From contig NZ_VZIZ01000014.1 in the NCBI RefSeq assembly GCF_009812035.1, forward strand, positions 115,266 through 179,265: 64,000 nt of DNA, given 5' to 3'. Source of the DNA: Psychrobacter nivimaris (GTDB lineage Bacteria; Pseudomonadota; Gammaproteobacteria; Pseudomonadales; Moraxellaceae). This document shows positions 18,747-27,249 of the stretch, piece by piece; within the stretch, counting starts at the first letter, position 1; each line of letters opens with the position of its first letter. The notes under the pieces are model-generated. The model was not told where the DNA came from, made no database searches, and was given only the letters and a program-made list of their open reading frames with translations. Both the position numbers and the translations under genes were made by a program.

Positions 18747-19199
18747 TTAATAGCTGGATTCACGATATAGGGTTTTGTGTGCTTCTATCCTAAAGTCTGC
18801 AGCGCTGACAGCAGGCGCTATACCATGTGCACTGTACTTAGCTTGTATGATCTTTTCTTCCTCACGAAATAGCACATTTTGCGCTTCTTGCTTGAAGTCA
18901 TGATAGCTAATGGCGGTGTCATCTTCATGACCGTCAATAACTATAGGTCTGCTAGGTTGATTTTGGCTATTCGAATGCTGTTGTACAGTCTGATTAGCAT
19001 TAGCCTCTTTAGTAATATTGCTGACTGTTAAACCGTTATTAGTCGTCGACGCTTGAGATAGCGTGGAAGAAATACGGTTAGACATATAGAAGGCGGATAT
19101 TAGAACAATACAGATGACACTGATAATAGCAAAAACAAGACTACGTGGTCTGATGCTTTTTGGCTCGATATCATTATTCACGTTTTCTGATTCATTCAT
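18747..19199 (-). CDS. Single-pass membrane protein with two DF-x-E-LxRE motifs
   Basis: A 150-residue protein. A short acidic cytoplasmic N-terminus is followed by a transmembrane helix (about 21-39, LVFAIISVICIVLISAF), a low-complexity Ser/Asn/Gln linker, and two copies of one motif: ISYHDFKQEAQNVLFRE (97-113) and VSAADFRIEAHKTLYRE (131-147). The same motif ends the neighbouring upstream gene (19362-20381), so the two are related by duplication and are probably functionally linked. No known family recognised. It is terminated by the hairpin at 18634-18686. Confidence 0.75.
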   Translation of the reverse strand: MNESENVNNDIEPKSIRPRSLVFAIISVICIVLISAFYMSNRISSTLSQASTTNNGLTVSNITKEANANQTVQQHSNSQNQPSRPIVIDGHEDDTAISYHDFKQEAQNVLFREEEKIIQAKYSAHGIAPAVSAADFRIEAHKTLYRESSY

Positions 19200-19361
19200 A
19201 GTTGCGTACCGTATAATTCATATCATCAATGGCACATAACCGCGCCTTTTACATAATGATACGAATTTTATATTGTGTTGCAACAATTTCTAGTACGAAC
19301 GTCTCGAATAAATTGATAGACGGTTATTTAACTTTCTGAAATGGTATAAAACATAGCCCCT

Positions 19362-20381
19362 TTAATCGTTGGTTTCGCGGTACAAGGTAGTCTGCGACTC
19401 CTGTCTAAAGTCCTCATAAGTTATGGCAGCTTCTTCAATATCTATAACAGTGGCATCATTTTCTGGTGTAGGAGCTTCAGAAGTTGACTCTCGCTCATTA
19501 GCAGCTGGCAGGTCCTGTCTATTGTTGTCCAAAGCATCTTGCTGAGTAGTGGCTGGTTGCGTACTTACAGGGTCAACGCCATCCGTAGTTGTTTGACTAT
19601 CAGTAGACAGTACTGGATCAGCACTAACAGCTGGTGTACTGTCTGTCTCTACATTACCATCAGTGCTGTTGTCTATACTATCAACCGTAGAAGTAGATAA
19701 GACTCCTGAAAATACAAGCATTAATGCAATAGCAATCAATACGATTAAACCAATCGACATAGCCATCATGAGAGGTTTCTTGCTTTTGATCACTTTATTG
19801 TCCATGACTGGCTCTTCGATAGCTGATTCAGACACATTCTCAATTTTTAAAGGGATGTTTAAAGAATCATCATCTGATATCTCAGTTATGACAGATTCAC
19901 TATGGTCAATCGTAGAGGATGACTCTGTTTGATTGCTACTATCTATATTGTTGCGATCTATATATTCTGAGGCTTCTGTATCTGCACTTACATCATTGAC
20001 ATCAATACTAATACTGTCGCTATCGTTAGCGATATTCAGCACATTATTTTCAGATATATTTTCAAATACTACATTTGTATCTGAAGCTTCAGAGGTAGTG
20101 TTTGCTGCTGTAGCATTTTCTGTTTCTAGCAATAATTCTTGCTCACTGCTTTGATCTTCAAACAGTTGCAACTCTTCTGTGCTCAAGGGTTCGAAAGCGG
20201 CAAGGTTCTTTGCACTTTCTAGTGTTTCAAACTCAGCCTGATCGTTCTCTTCAGAACCATGGACTCGATTAATAAAGCGTTCGTAGATGTCATTGTTATT
20301 ACGCTTACGCGATTTTTGGTCAATAATTCTAGCCAATTTTTCATCAAAATCGGTGCCAGCGTCTTTTTTTTCGTCGCTCAT
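19362..20381 (-). CDS. Acidic single-pass membrane protein with a C-terminal DF-x-E-LYRE motif
   Basis: A 339-residue, strongly acidic protein. It has a basic/acidic helix near the N-terminus (DFDEKLARIIDQKSRKRN...YERFINRV), about 150 residues of Asp/Glu/Ser/Thr-rich low-complexity sequence, one transmembrane helix (204-228), a second low-complexity stretch, and a C-terminal ITYEDFRQESQTTLYRE (320-336) shared with the downstream gene. The short terminal motif, displayed on a flexible arm, looks like a peptide docking signal. Topology is probably N-in/C-out. Function unknown. Co-transcription with 18747-19199 is plausible (162-base gap). Confidence 0.75.
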   Translation of the reverse strand: MSDEKKDAGTDFDEKLARIIDQKSRKRNNNDIYERFINRVHGSEENDQAEFETLESAKNLAAFEPLSTEELQLFEDQSSEQELLLETENATAANTTSEASDTNVVFENISENNVLNIANDSDSISIDVNDVSADTEASEYIDRNNIDSSNQTESSSTIDHSESVITEISDDDSLNIPLKIENVSESAIEEPVMDNKVIKSKKPLMMAMSIGLIVLIAIALMLVFSGVLSTSTVDSIDNSTDGNVETDSTPAVSADPVLSTDSQTTTDGVDPVSTQPATTQQDALDNNRQDLPAANERESTSEAPTPENDATVIDIEEAAITYEDFRQESQTTLYRETND

Positions 20382-20614
20382 AGAATAATACCAAACCAGT
20401 TTTTCTACTGGTGTTAAATGATTGCTAGAATGAATTTTCTTACTATAGTGTAACAGTGTTATTAGCCAACAATATAGTTGCTCGACCTATTATCTTCAAG
20501 CAAAATTTATGGGATAACGCTAATATTGATAAGAACTATTCTAAATAATATGATAAACCAACCTTAAGAACTGATCTATGTAGAGATAGCATAGACTATG
20601 ACAGGCTCAATAGT

Positions 20615-21640
20615 ATGGATTTAAAACAGCTTAATGCTTTTATCGCGGTTGCCGACTTGCGCAGCTTTAGTGCTGCCGCCACCAAGACAGGATTGTCACA
20701 GCCGAGCCTGAGTCGATTGCTAAAACAGCTAGAGACTGACATGGGTGTGGTGCTTATTGATCGTTACCACAGGCCACTACATCTGACAGAAGCAGGCAGT
20801 TTTTTCTACGATAAAATAAGCACGATATTGACCGAGATTGATACTGTGACTAGTATGACTCAGCGTCTATCAGCACCTAGCAGCGTTTTAAATATAGGTT
20901 TTGTGCCCTCAGTGCTATATGGCCTGTTGCCTGAAATCATTGCCACGCTTAAACAGTTCAGCCCTGATATCGACGTTAATTTAAAAGACATTAGCTCATA
21001 TCAACAAATGGATGCCCTCAAGTCTGGTGAGATTGATGTTGGTTTTGGCCGATTTGCCCATCAAGACCCATGGATTCAGCAGATTCTGCTACGTCATGAA
21101 CGCTATGTGGTGGCATTGCCAAAATCACATCCGCTTGCCAATGTACGTAAGCAACGCTTGATAGACCTAGCAAACAATCGCTTAATTTTATACCATCAAA
21201 CACATTTGCCAGTATCGTCCACGGTGACGACAGAAACAGCGACCCAATCGAACGACAAGCTGTCTACAAGTAGAGTCAACCGTGCTGCTACTCATGAATC
21301 AGCATCTAGCGAGCCTATTACTGAGCCTTTACTACATCTATTTGCCCAGTATGGTATCTCACCTTTTATGACCACGACAGTCAGCGATTTGCAGGTAGCA
21401 TTGGGACTGGTCGCGGCAGGAGAAGGTATTACATTGGTGCCTGCCAGCTTGCAAACCGTACGTACGGAACAGATCAGCTACCAACGTTTGGTTCATGAAA
21501 ATGTCACCTCCCCTATTTATTTACACACCCTCAAAGACTTCGTACACCCAAAAATACCTAACTTGCTTACGGCCATTTATCACGTCTACGAACAGCGCGG
21601 CATTACTTATCGGCAGCAAAATTTTGTGTCACAGGCCTAA
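20615..21640 (+). CDS. LysR-family transcriptional regulator
   Basis: A 341-residue regulator. The N-terminal winged helix (MDLKQLNAFIAVADLRSFSAAATKTGLSQPSLSRLLKQLE) is typical of LysR. A periplasmic-binding-protein-like effector domain follows from about residue 90. The effector domain carries a Ser/Thr-rich insertion (roughly residues 199-230) between the two lobes that makes the protein longer than the usual 290-310 residues. It lies upstream of an Nramp-like transporter and the propionate genes and could regulate either. The family is certain; the target is not. Confidence 0.9.
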   Translation: MDLKQLNAFIAVADLRSFSAAATKTGLSQPSLSRLLKQLETDMGVVLIDRYHRPLHLTEAGSFFYDKISTILTEIDTVTSMTQRLSAPSSVLNIGFVPSVLYGLLPEIIATLKQFSPDIDVNLKDISSYQQMDALKSGEIDVGFGRFAHQDPWIQQILLRHERYVVALPKSHPLANVRKQRLIDLANNRLILYHQTHLPVSSTVTTETATQSNDKLSTSRVNRAATHESASSEPITEPLLHLFAQYGISPFMTTTVSDLQVALGLVAAGEGITLVPASLQTVRTEQISYQRLVHENVTSPIYLHTLKDFVHPKIPNLLTAIYHVYEQRGITYRQQNFVSQA

Positions 21641-21924
21641 ATGGGCAGATATCCGATGAATATTGTGTTATAAAGAACCGCCAAAAATAATTCATTTTAA
21701 ATATTGATATTATTTTATAAGTATGCTAACTAACAAGAATAGCAATGCAAACAAATAGTAATAATAACTAGAATAATCATTCTCCTAGACAGTGTTGGTG
21801 TGATAAAGTCGATGCGATGTAAATCGTTTTATATTTAGATGGTTTGTAGGACGTTCTTTTATGATCATTGGCAAGCTGACACAGGTAGGTGATAATTTGC
21901 TGCTTTAACCATTTCGAGGTATTC

Positions 21925-23211
21925 ATGTCCACACAACAACTCAACAACCCAAGTGCCCCTGACGATAGCGTTGCCTCGCAACAGAAGGGCTTTAGCTGGC
22001 GCATCTTTGGCCCAGGCATTTTGATGGCAACTGCTGCCATTGGTGGTTCGCATTTGATTTCATCAACACAGGCGGGTGCTATCTATGGCTGGCAATTGGC
22101 CATTATGATTGTATTGGCCAACGTGTTTAAGTATCCGTTTTTTCGCTTTGCAACTGACTACGTCTACGATACTGGCGAGAGTTTGATTGCAGGCTATGCC
22201 AAACGCTCAAAGGTATATCTTTGGGTATATTTTATTCTTTCTATCTTGTCAGCGGTTATTAGTACGGGTGCGGTCTCACTTATTGCTGCCGTAATTTTGG
22301 GCTTTATGTTGCCAGCCTCACTTGGTCTGTCGACAATGGCGTTATCTCTCATTATCGTCGCGGTCTCTTGGTTCTTTTTGATTGCAGGGCATTATAAGTT
22401 GCTCGATGGTGTGACTAAGTGGATTATGATTGCGCTTACCACGGCTACTGTTGCTGCAGTTATCATTGCTGCTGGCAAGCCAACCGTTATGGCAGTAGAT
22501 TTTGTGGCGGTCTCTCCTTGGAACCTGGCCACGTTGGGCTTCATCGTAGCACTCATGGGCTGGATGCCAGCACCGCTAGAGTTTGCAGCGATTACCTCTA
22601 TGTGGACCTCTGCCAAAGTCAAAGCAGATCACACCACGCATAGCCAAGGCTTGTTAGATTTTAACGTTGGCTATGCAGTCTCAGCGATATTGGCATTGCT
22701 CTTCTTATCGTTAGGTGTGTTTGTCCAGTACGGATCAGGACAAGAGATTGAGTTGGTCGGCGGTGCTTATATCAACCAGTTGATCAATATGTATACCGCA
22801 ACCATTGGTGAGTGGTCGAGACTGCTGGTCGCTTTCGTCGCCTTTATGTGTATGTTTGGCACGACCATCACCTGTGCTGATGGCTATGGACGCGCTAATG
22901 CTGAATGTTGGCGCCTACTAAAAGGTGAAAGTGAAATCAACAAAAAGCAAGTCGCTTTTTGGACCACCTATGCTATCGGTGGCGGGCTAGTGATTATCAC
23001 GTTCTTTACCGGACAGCTAGGCTCAATGCTTAAGTTTGCCATGATATCAGCGTTCGTCTCTGCGCCTATTTTTGGTTGGTTAAACTACTCATTGGTTAAA
23101 AAGCATAAGAAACTGTCAGCAGGTATGAATGCTCTATCTATCGCAGGCTTGATATTCTTAGCAGGTTTCGCGTTATTGTTCTTGGCCAATATGGCAGGTT
23201 TATTTGCTTAA
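21925..23211 (+). CDS. Nramp-related membrane transporter with a divergent metal site
   Basis: A 428-residue inner-membrane protein with about 11 helices and the LeuT-like Nramp layout. ATG 21925 is preceded by GAGG and is preferred to the upstream 21889 codon. The first helix reads FGPGILMATAAIGGSHLISSTQAGA: the canonical DPGN metal-binding motif is replaced by GGSH. The sixth-helix region reads MGWMPAPLEFAAI, keeping the MP but without the usual following His. It is therefore a member of an outlying Nramp branch and may not carry Mn2+ or Fe2+. A substrate linked to propionate metabolism is an open possibility, given its position before prpB. Confidence 0.82.
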   Translation: MSTQQLNNPSAPDDSVASQQKGFSWRIFGPGILMATAAIGGSHLISSTQAGAIYGWQLAIMIVLANVFKYPFFRFATDYVYDTGESLIAGYAKRSKVYLWVYFILSILSAVISTGAVSLIAAVILGFMLPASLGLSTMALSLIIVAVSWFFLIAGHYKLLDGVTKWIMIALTTATVAAVIIAAGKPTVMAVDFVAVSPWNLATLGFIVALMGWMPAPLEFAAITSMWTSAKVKADHTTHSQGLLDFNVGYAVSAILALLFLSLGVFVQYGSGQEIELVGGAYINQLINMYTATIGEWSRLLVAFVAFMCMFGTTITCADGYGRANAECWRLLKGESEINKKQVAFWTTYAIGGGLVIITFFTGQLGSMLKFAMISAFVSAPIFGWLNYSLVKKHKKLSAGMNALSIAGLIFLAGFALLFLANMAGLFA

Positions 23212-23266
23212 GCTTTTTGCTTACTATAAGACTCAGCACTTAACAATCTTATTTAAGCGAAACATA

Positions 23267-23298
23267 AGCCCTAATAGCCTAGCTGTTGGGGCTTTTTG
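23267..23298 (+). terminator. Terminator of the Nramp-like gene
   Basis: AGCCCTAATAG pairs with CTGTTGGGGCT (11 bp, two G-T pairs) around CCTAG and is followed by a T-run. Confidence 0.75.
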
Positions 23299-23596
23299 AT
23301 AGGTGTCGTTAAATTAATGAAACAATAGTCATGAAGTAGCAAACTTAGTAATTGTAACTAAATGTAAAAACCATAACGTTCTAGAAGCTGCAATTTTAAG
23401 TAATATGAATACTTATCATAGGAAATTACCAATAACTGCATAATGCTATTTGTATTATGAATACTATTAAAAATAATACATTCAATTATTATTTAAATTA
23501 AATACCAATCAAGAACCCAAACTTTTCAGGCATGAATAATTGAGTATAATCAGCTACAACAATTAGAATATTCTCCCTCCATGTAAGGATTATCAC
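23299..23596. other. AT-rich leader region of prpB
   Basis: About 300 bases of very AT-rich DNA without a reading frame, presumably holding the promoter of the propionate genes. AAGGA 8-12 bases before ATG 23597 is the ribosome site. I cannot place -35/-10 boxes reliably. Confidence 0.5.
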
Positions 23597-24490
23597 ATGA
23601 CTTCATCTTCAGCTGGCGCGCGCTTTCGCAGTGCCCTCACTCAAAAAAACGATAACAAACAACCATTGCAGATTGCAGGCGCTATCAATGCCTACACAGC
23701 AATGATGGCGACCCAAGTTGGTCATCAAGCGTTGTACCTTTCTGGTGCAGGCGTAGCAAACGCCTCATTTGGTTTGCCTGATCTAGGCATGACCAGCCTT
23801 GATAATGTCTTAGAAGATGCTCGCCGTATCACCGATGCCGTTGACACACCGCTATTGGTTGATATCGATACTGGCTTTGGTGGCGCGTTTAACATCGCCC
23901 AGACCATCAGAAAGATGGAAAAAGCAGGCGTCGCGGCGGTACATATCGAAGACCAAGTGGCACAAAAACGTTGTGGTCATCGCCCTAATAAAGAAATCGT
24001 TAGTATCTCAGAGATGGTTGATCGTCTAAAAGCGGCGTTGGACGCAAAGACTGACCCTGACTTTGTAGTGATGGCTCGTACAGATGCCCTATCAGTAGAA
24101 GGTTTGGACGCTGCTGTTGAACGTGCCGTCGCATTTCAAGAAGCGGGCGCAGATATGATCTTTGCAGAAGCGCTGACCGATATCGAGATGTATCGTAAGT
24201 TCACTGATGTACTCGATATTCCAGTACTAGCAAACATGACAGAGTTTGGTCAGACAGATCTATATACCACTGATCAGTTGTATAGTGTGGGTGTCGAGAT
24301 GGTGCTATATCCACTATCCGCTTTCCGCGCTATGAACAAAGCAGCATTGAACGTTTATCAGCATTTATTAGATGATGGTACACAAGACAAAGTCGTTGAT
24401 ACCATGCAGACTCGTATGGAGCTCTATGATTTCTTGAACTATCATGAGTTTGAGCAGACACTAGACAAGCTATTTGCTGATAATAAGTAG
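23597..24490 (+). CDS. prpB: 2-methylisocitrate lyase
   Basis: A 297-residue enzyme of the isocitrate lyase/PEP mutase superfamily. It cleaves 2-methylisocitrate to pyruvate and succinate as the last step of the methylcitrate cycle. It carries the KRCGHRP loop with catalytic Cys126, the metal site VDIDTGFGG (88-96) and HIEDQ. Its length and the neighbouring prpC and acnD distinguish it from isocitrate lyase and oxaloacetate decarboxylase. Confidence 0.95.
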   Translation: MTSSSAGARFRSALTQKNDNKQPLQIAGAINAYTAMMATQVGHQALYLSGAGVANASFGLPDLGMTSLDNVLEDARRITDAVDTPLLVDIDTGFGGAFNIAQTIRKMEKAGVAAVHIEDQVAQKRCGHRPNKEIVSISEMVDRLKAALDAKTDPDFVVMARTDALSVEGLDAAVERAVAFQEAGADMIFAEALTDIEMYRKFTDVLDIPVLANMTEFGQTDLYTTDQLYSVGVEMVLYPLSAFRAMNKAALNVYQHLLDDGTQDKVVDTMQTRMELYDFLNYHEFEQTLDKLFADNK

Positions 24491-24522
24491 TTAATAACTA
24501 ATAATTGCCAAGTAGCAACGCC

Positions 24523-24558
24523 GAAACGATAAACCACCTCTGTGTGCTTTATCGTTTC
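24523..24558. terminator. Hairpin between prpB and the lipoprotein gene
   Basis: A perfect 11-bp stem, GAAACGATAAA / TTTATCGTTTC, with a 14-base loop and no T-run. It may act as an attenuator or processing site. Confidence 0.5.
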
Positions 24559-24590
24559 AAAACCCGTCTTCATTTACCTTTAGGTTATTT

Positions 24591-25247
24591 ATGCCATTTT
24601 CTACTGCTCATACGGTTGTCAAATCCTCACTACTTAGTAGCACGCTTGCGGCGCTGTTATTCATGACAGGCTGTGATAAAACACCAGAAACCGTCGACGA
24701 TACTACCAGTGATACGAGCGAGACTGTGGTTAGCGAAAGCGAAGCTGCACCTTCAGAGACTGATGCTCAAAATGACTTGATCATGACGACGATTACATTA
24801 GATACCGTCAACAGCCTATTGTTTGCACCAATTATCAATAGCGGCGCGCTCAGTGAAGAGCAAGTCAGCTGCCTCGAGTCACGCGACAAAGGTTTGGGTA
24901 AAGCGGAAGTCGATCGTTTTTATAAGAGTCAGTTTACTGATGCAGAGTTAAAAGAATTAGATGATTTTTATACGTCGGATGTGGGTAAAAAATTACTTGC
25001 TTTTGGCAATGAGCAATTGCGCGTCATGAATGGCGAAGAAGTAGCAACGCCAATGGCTGACCCTACCCCAGAAGAAATGACTGAAATTCAGACATTTATG
25101 GAGTCACCACTAGGTGCCAAGTATATGAAGATCAATAATGCAGAAGGCGAAGGCAGCGCAATGGAAGTCTTAAATGGCCCTATTGAAGCTGAGTTTGAGC
25201 GCTGTAAGGTCGATTTAGACGGCCCACAGCCTGAACAGCCTGCATAA
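24591..25247 (+). CDS. Lipoprotein, DUF2059-like
   Basis: A 218-residue protein with an N-terminal signal ending LLFMTGCDK, a clear lipobox with Cys28. An Asp/Glu/Ser/Thr-rich linker follows, then a helical domain with DFYTSDVGKKLLAFGNEQL and FMESPLGAKYMKIN, a repeated pattern that recalls DUF2059. It is probably anchored in the outer membrane facing the periplasm. It sits between prpB and prpC with no obvious metabolic link. The family is tentative. Confidence 0.72.
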   Translation: MPFSTAHTVVKSSLLSSTLAALLFMTGCDKTPETVDDTTSDTSETVVSESEAAPSETDAQNDLIMTTITLDTVNSLLFAPIINSGALSEEQVSCLESRDKGLGKAEVDRFYKSQFTDAELKELDDFYTSDVGKKLLAFGNEQLRVMNGEEVATPMADPTPEEMTEIQTFMESPLGAKYMKINNAEGEGSAMEVLNGPIEAEFERCKVDLDGPQPEQPA

Positions 25248-25343
25248 CGCTAAACTGGCGCTATAGTCAGTCATTAACCAATAAATTTATTATCAGAAAC
25301 ACCGTTTTCACTCAAAAAAGCTACCAACAAAAGGAATGTAAAC

Positions 25344-26483
25344 ATGGCAGCACAAAACCCATCAACAAAAGTATTGTCAGGCGCAGGTCTACGTGGACAA
25401 GTCGCTGGTAAAACCTCTCTATCTACCGTTGGCAAATCAGGCTCTGGTCTGACCTATCGCGGTTATGATGTATCAGAACTGGCAGATAAGTGTATTTTTG
25501 AAGAAGTGGCTTATTTGTTGCTATATGGCAACTTGCCTACTCAAAGCGAGCTTGATGCCTATCAAGCTAAGCTCAAAAGCTTACGCGGCCTACCACAAGC
25601 GTTAAAAGACGTGCTTGAACGTATCCCAGCTGATGCGCATCCAATGGATGTGCTACGTACGGGCTGCTCTATGCTTGGCAACCTTGAGACCGAAACTGAT
25701 TTTGCTCAGCAAAACGACCAAACTGACCGTATGCTAGCGGCCTTCCCATCGATTATCAACTATTGGTATCGTTTTACCCATGACAATGTACGTATCGAGA
25801 CCGATACAGATGATGCCACTATTGGCGGACATTTCTTACATTTGCTCAAAGGCGAAAAACCAAACGAGCTACACGAAAAAGTGATGAACGTCTCGCTTAT
25901 CCTTTATGCAGAGCATGAGTTTAACGCGTCGACCTTTACCGCTCGTGTGTGTGCATCAACCTTATCTGATATTCATTCTTGTATCACTGGTGCCATCGGT
26001 TCATTACGTGGTCCATTGCATGGCGGAGCGAATGAAGCGGCTATGGATATGATTGAAGGCTTTAGCTCACCTGATGAAGCTGAAACCGAGATGATGGGTA
26101 TGCTGGCTCGTAAAGACAAAATCATGGGCTTTGGTCATGCGATCTATAGCGAGTCAGATCCACGTAACGTCGTGATTAAAGGCTGGGCTGAGAAACTGGC
26201 CGCTGACGTGGGTGATGAAGTGCTATACCCCGTATCGGTACGCTGTGAAGAAGTCATGTGGCGCGAGAAAAAACTGTTCTGTAATGCTGACTTTTTCCAT
26301 GCGTCTGCCTATCACTTCATGGGTATTCCAACCAAGCTATTCACCCCTATCTTTGTCTGTTCACGTCTGACTGGTTGGGCCGCTCACGTGTTTGAGCAAC
26401 GTGCTAACAACCGTATCATTCGTCCAAGTGCGGAATATACTGGTGAAGAGCTGCGTCCTGTACCAGATATGAGTGCTCGTTAA
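25344..26483 (+). CDS. prpC: 2-methylcitrate synthase
   Basis: A 379-residue citrate synthase-family enzyme that condenses propionyl-CoA with oxaloacetate. Family marks are LRGPLHGGANEAAMDMIE with an active-site His, IMGFGHAIYSESDPR with the second His, the catalytic Asp near NADFFHASAYHFMGIP, and the C-terminal ERANNRIIRPSAEYTG-type end. It is shorter than the hexameric gamma-proteobacterial citrate synthases and is flanked by prpB and acnD, which settles the methylcitrate role. AAGGAATG supports the start. Confidence 0.95.
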   Translation: MAAQNPSTKVLSGAGLRGQVAGKTSLSTVGKSGSGLTYRGYDVSELADKCIFEEVAYLLLYGNLPTQSELDAYQAKLKSLRGLPQALKDVLERIPADAHPMDVLRTGCSMLGNLETETDFAQQNDQTDRMLAAFPSIINYWYRFTHDNVRIETDTDDATIGGHFLHLLKGEKPNELHEKVMNVSLILYAEHEFNASTFTARVCASTLSDIHSCITGAIGSLRGPLHGGANEAAMDMIEGFSSPDEAETEMMGMLARKDKIMGFGHAIYSESDPRNVVIKGWAEKLAADVGDEVLYPVSVRCEEVMWREKKLFCNADFFHASAYHFMGIPTKLFTPIFVCSRLTGWAAHVFEQRANNRIIRPSAEYTGEELRPVPDMSAR

Positions 26484-26504
26484 TTTTTTTGAGATAGAAG
26501 CTAT

Positions 26505-26533
26505 GTAGAGTGTAACGATTTGATGCACTCTAC
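26505..26533. terminator. Hairpin between prpC and the 204-residue gene
   Basis: An 8-bp stem, GTAGAGTG / CACTCTAC, with a 13-base loop and no immediate T-run. Possibly an attenuator or weak terminator after prpC. Confidence 0.4.
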
Positions 26534-26560
26534 CATTACTTTTAAAGCATTTGAAATACT

Positions 26561-27175
26561 ATGATATTTAACGGCACTTTCGATATCAAATCGGCATTAA
26601 AAAATGAACCACTTTTTTATATTTGGGAATCTTGTGCCAATAAAAGTACAGATTTTAGGAAAAATTTCACAGACGAACTTGAAAAAGAGCTTTATATAGA
26701 TCATCCATTATATGGGCTTGAAGTCGATATTATTGCACGGCACGCAAGTGATAACTGTTTGTTTAAGATTACTCATTCAAACCAAGTCTGTGTTGTACAT
26801 TTAACTTGGAAGCAGGCTACGGAAATCTCTCCTTACCCATTAACACAAATATATGAAAGCTTAGATGATTGGTATGAAACAGACTATATCCCCGATTTTT
26901 TTGACATATTAGGTGTGCCAAGTGATTTAAGTTTTTTTGAACAAAATGTGATTGGTTATGCCATTGGCTTGATTGGCAATAAGGACTTTGAAAACTATCT
27001 ATATACGCTAGAGCGCACCGCCTGCCAATTAACAGAAGATGAATATCTGACTTTCATTGCTTTAGATTTCAATAATAAATTCGAAGTGCTAATCGCATTT
27101 AATCAATGGTTTAGAAAAAAATTTAACGATGCCAGATATGATCTATTAGAAATGAACAAAAGGTTCAACAAGTAA
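26561..27175 (+). CDS. Hypothetical protein inserted between prpC and acnD
   Basis: A 204-residue soluble protein with markedly AT-rich codons compared with prpC and acnD. Residues about 45-110 (HPLYGLEVDIIARHASDNCLFKI, then VCVVHLTWKQATEISPYP) resemble small bacterial proteins of unknown role that carry an HPLYG...IAR...VVHLTW pattern. The C-terminal half is acidic and helical with several Trp and Tyr. No catalytic motif seen. Its position inside a conserved pathway operon and its base composition suggest later insertion. An immunity-like or stress role is possible but unsupported. Confidence 0.7.
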   Translation: MIFNGTFDIKSALKNEPLFYIWESCANKSTDFRKNFTDELEKELYIDHPLYGLEVDIIARHASDNCLFKITHSNQVCVVHLTWKQATEISPYPLTQIYESLDDWYETDYIPDFFDILGVPSDLSFFEQNVIGYAIGLIGNKDFENYLYTLERTACQLTEDEYLTFIALDFNNKFEVLIAFNQWFRKKFNDARYDLLEMNKRFNK

Positions 27176-27249
27176 CTATAAACTGAATATCTATCTTATT
27201 TTTAATAACAACATTTGTATTCCAACCAGCCAACCGCCAAAGGTGACTT

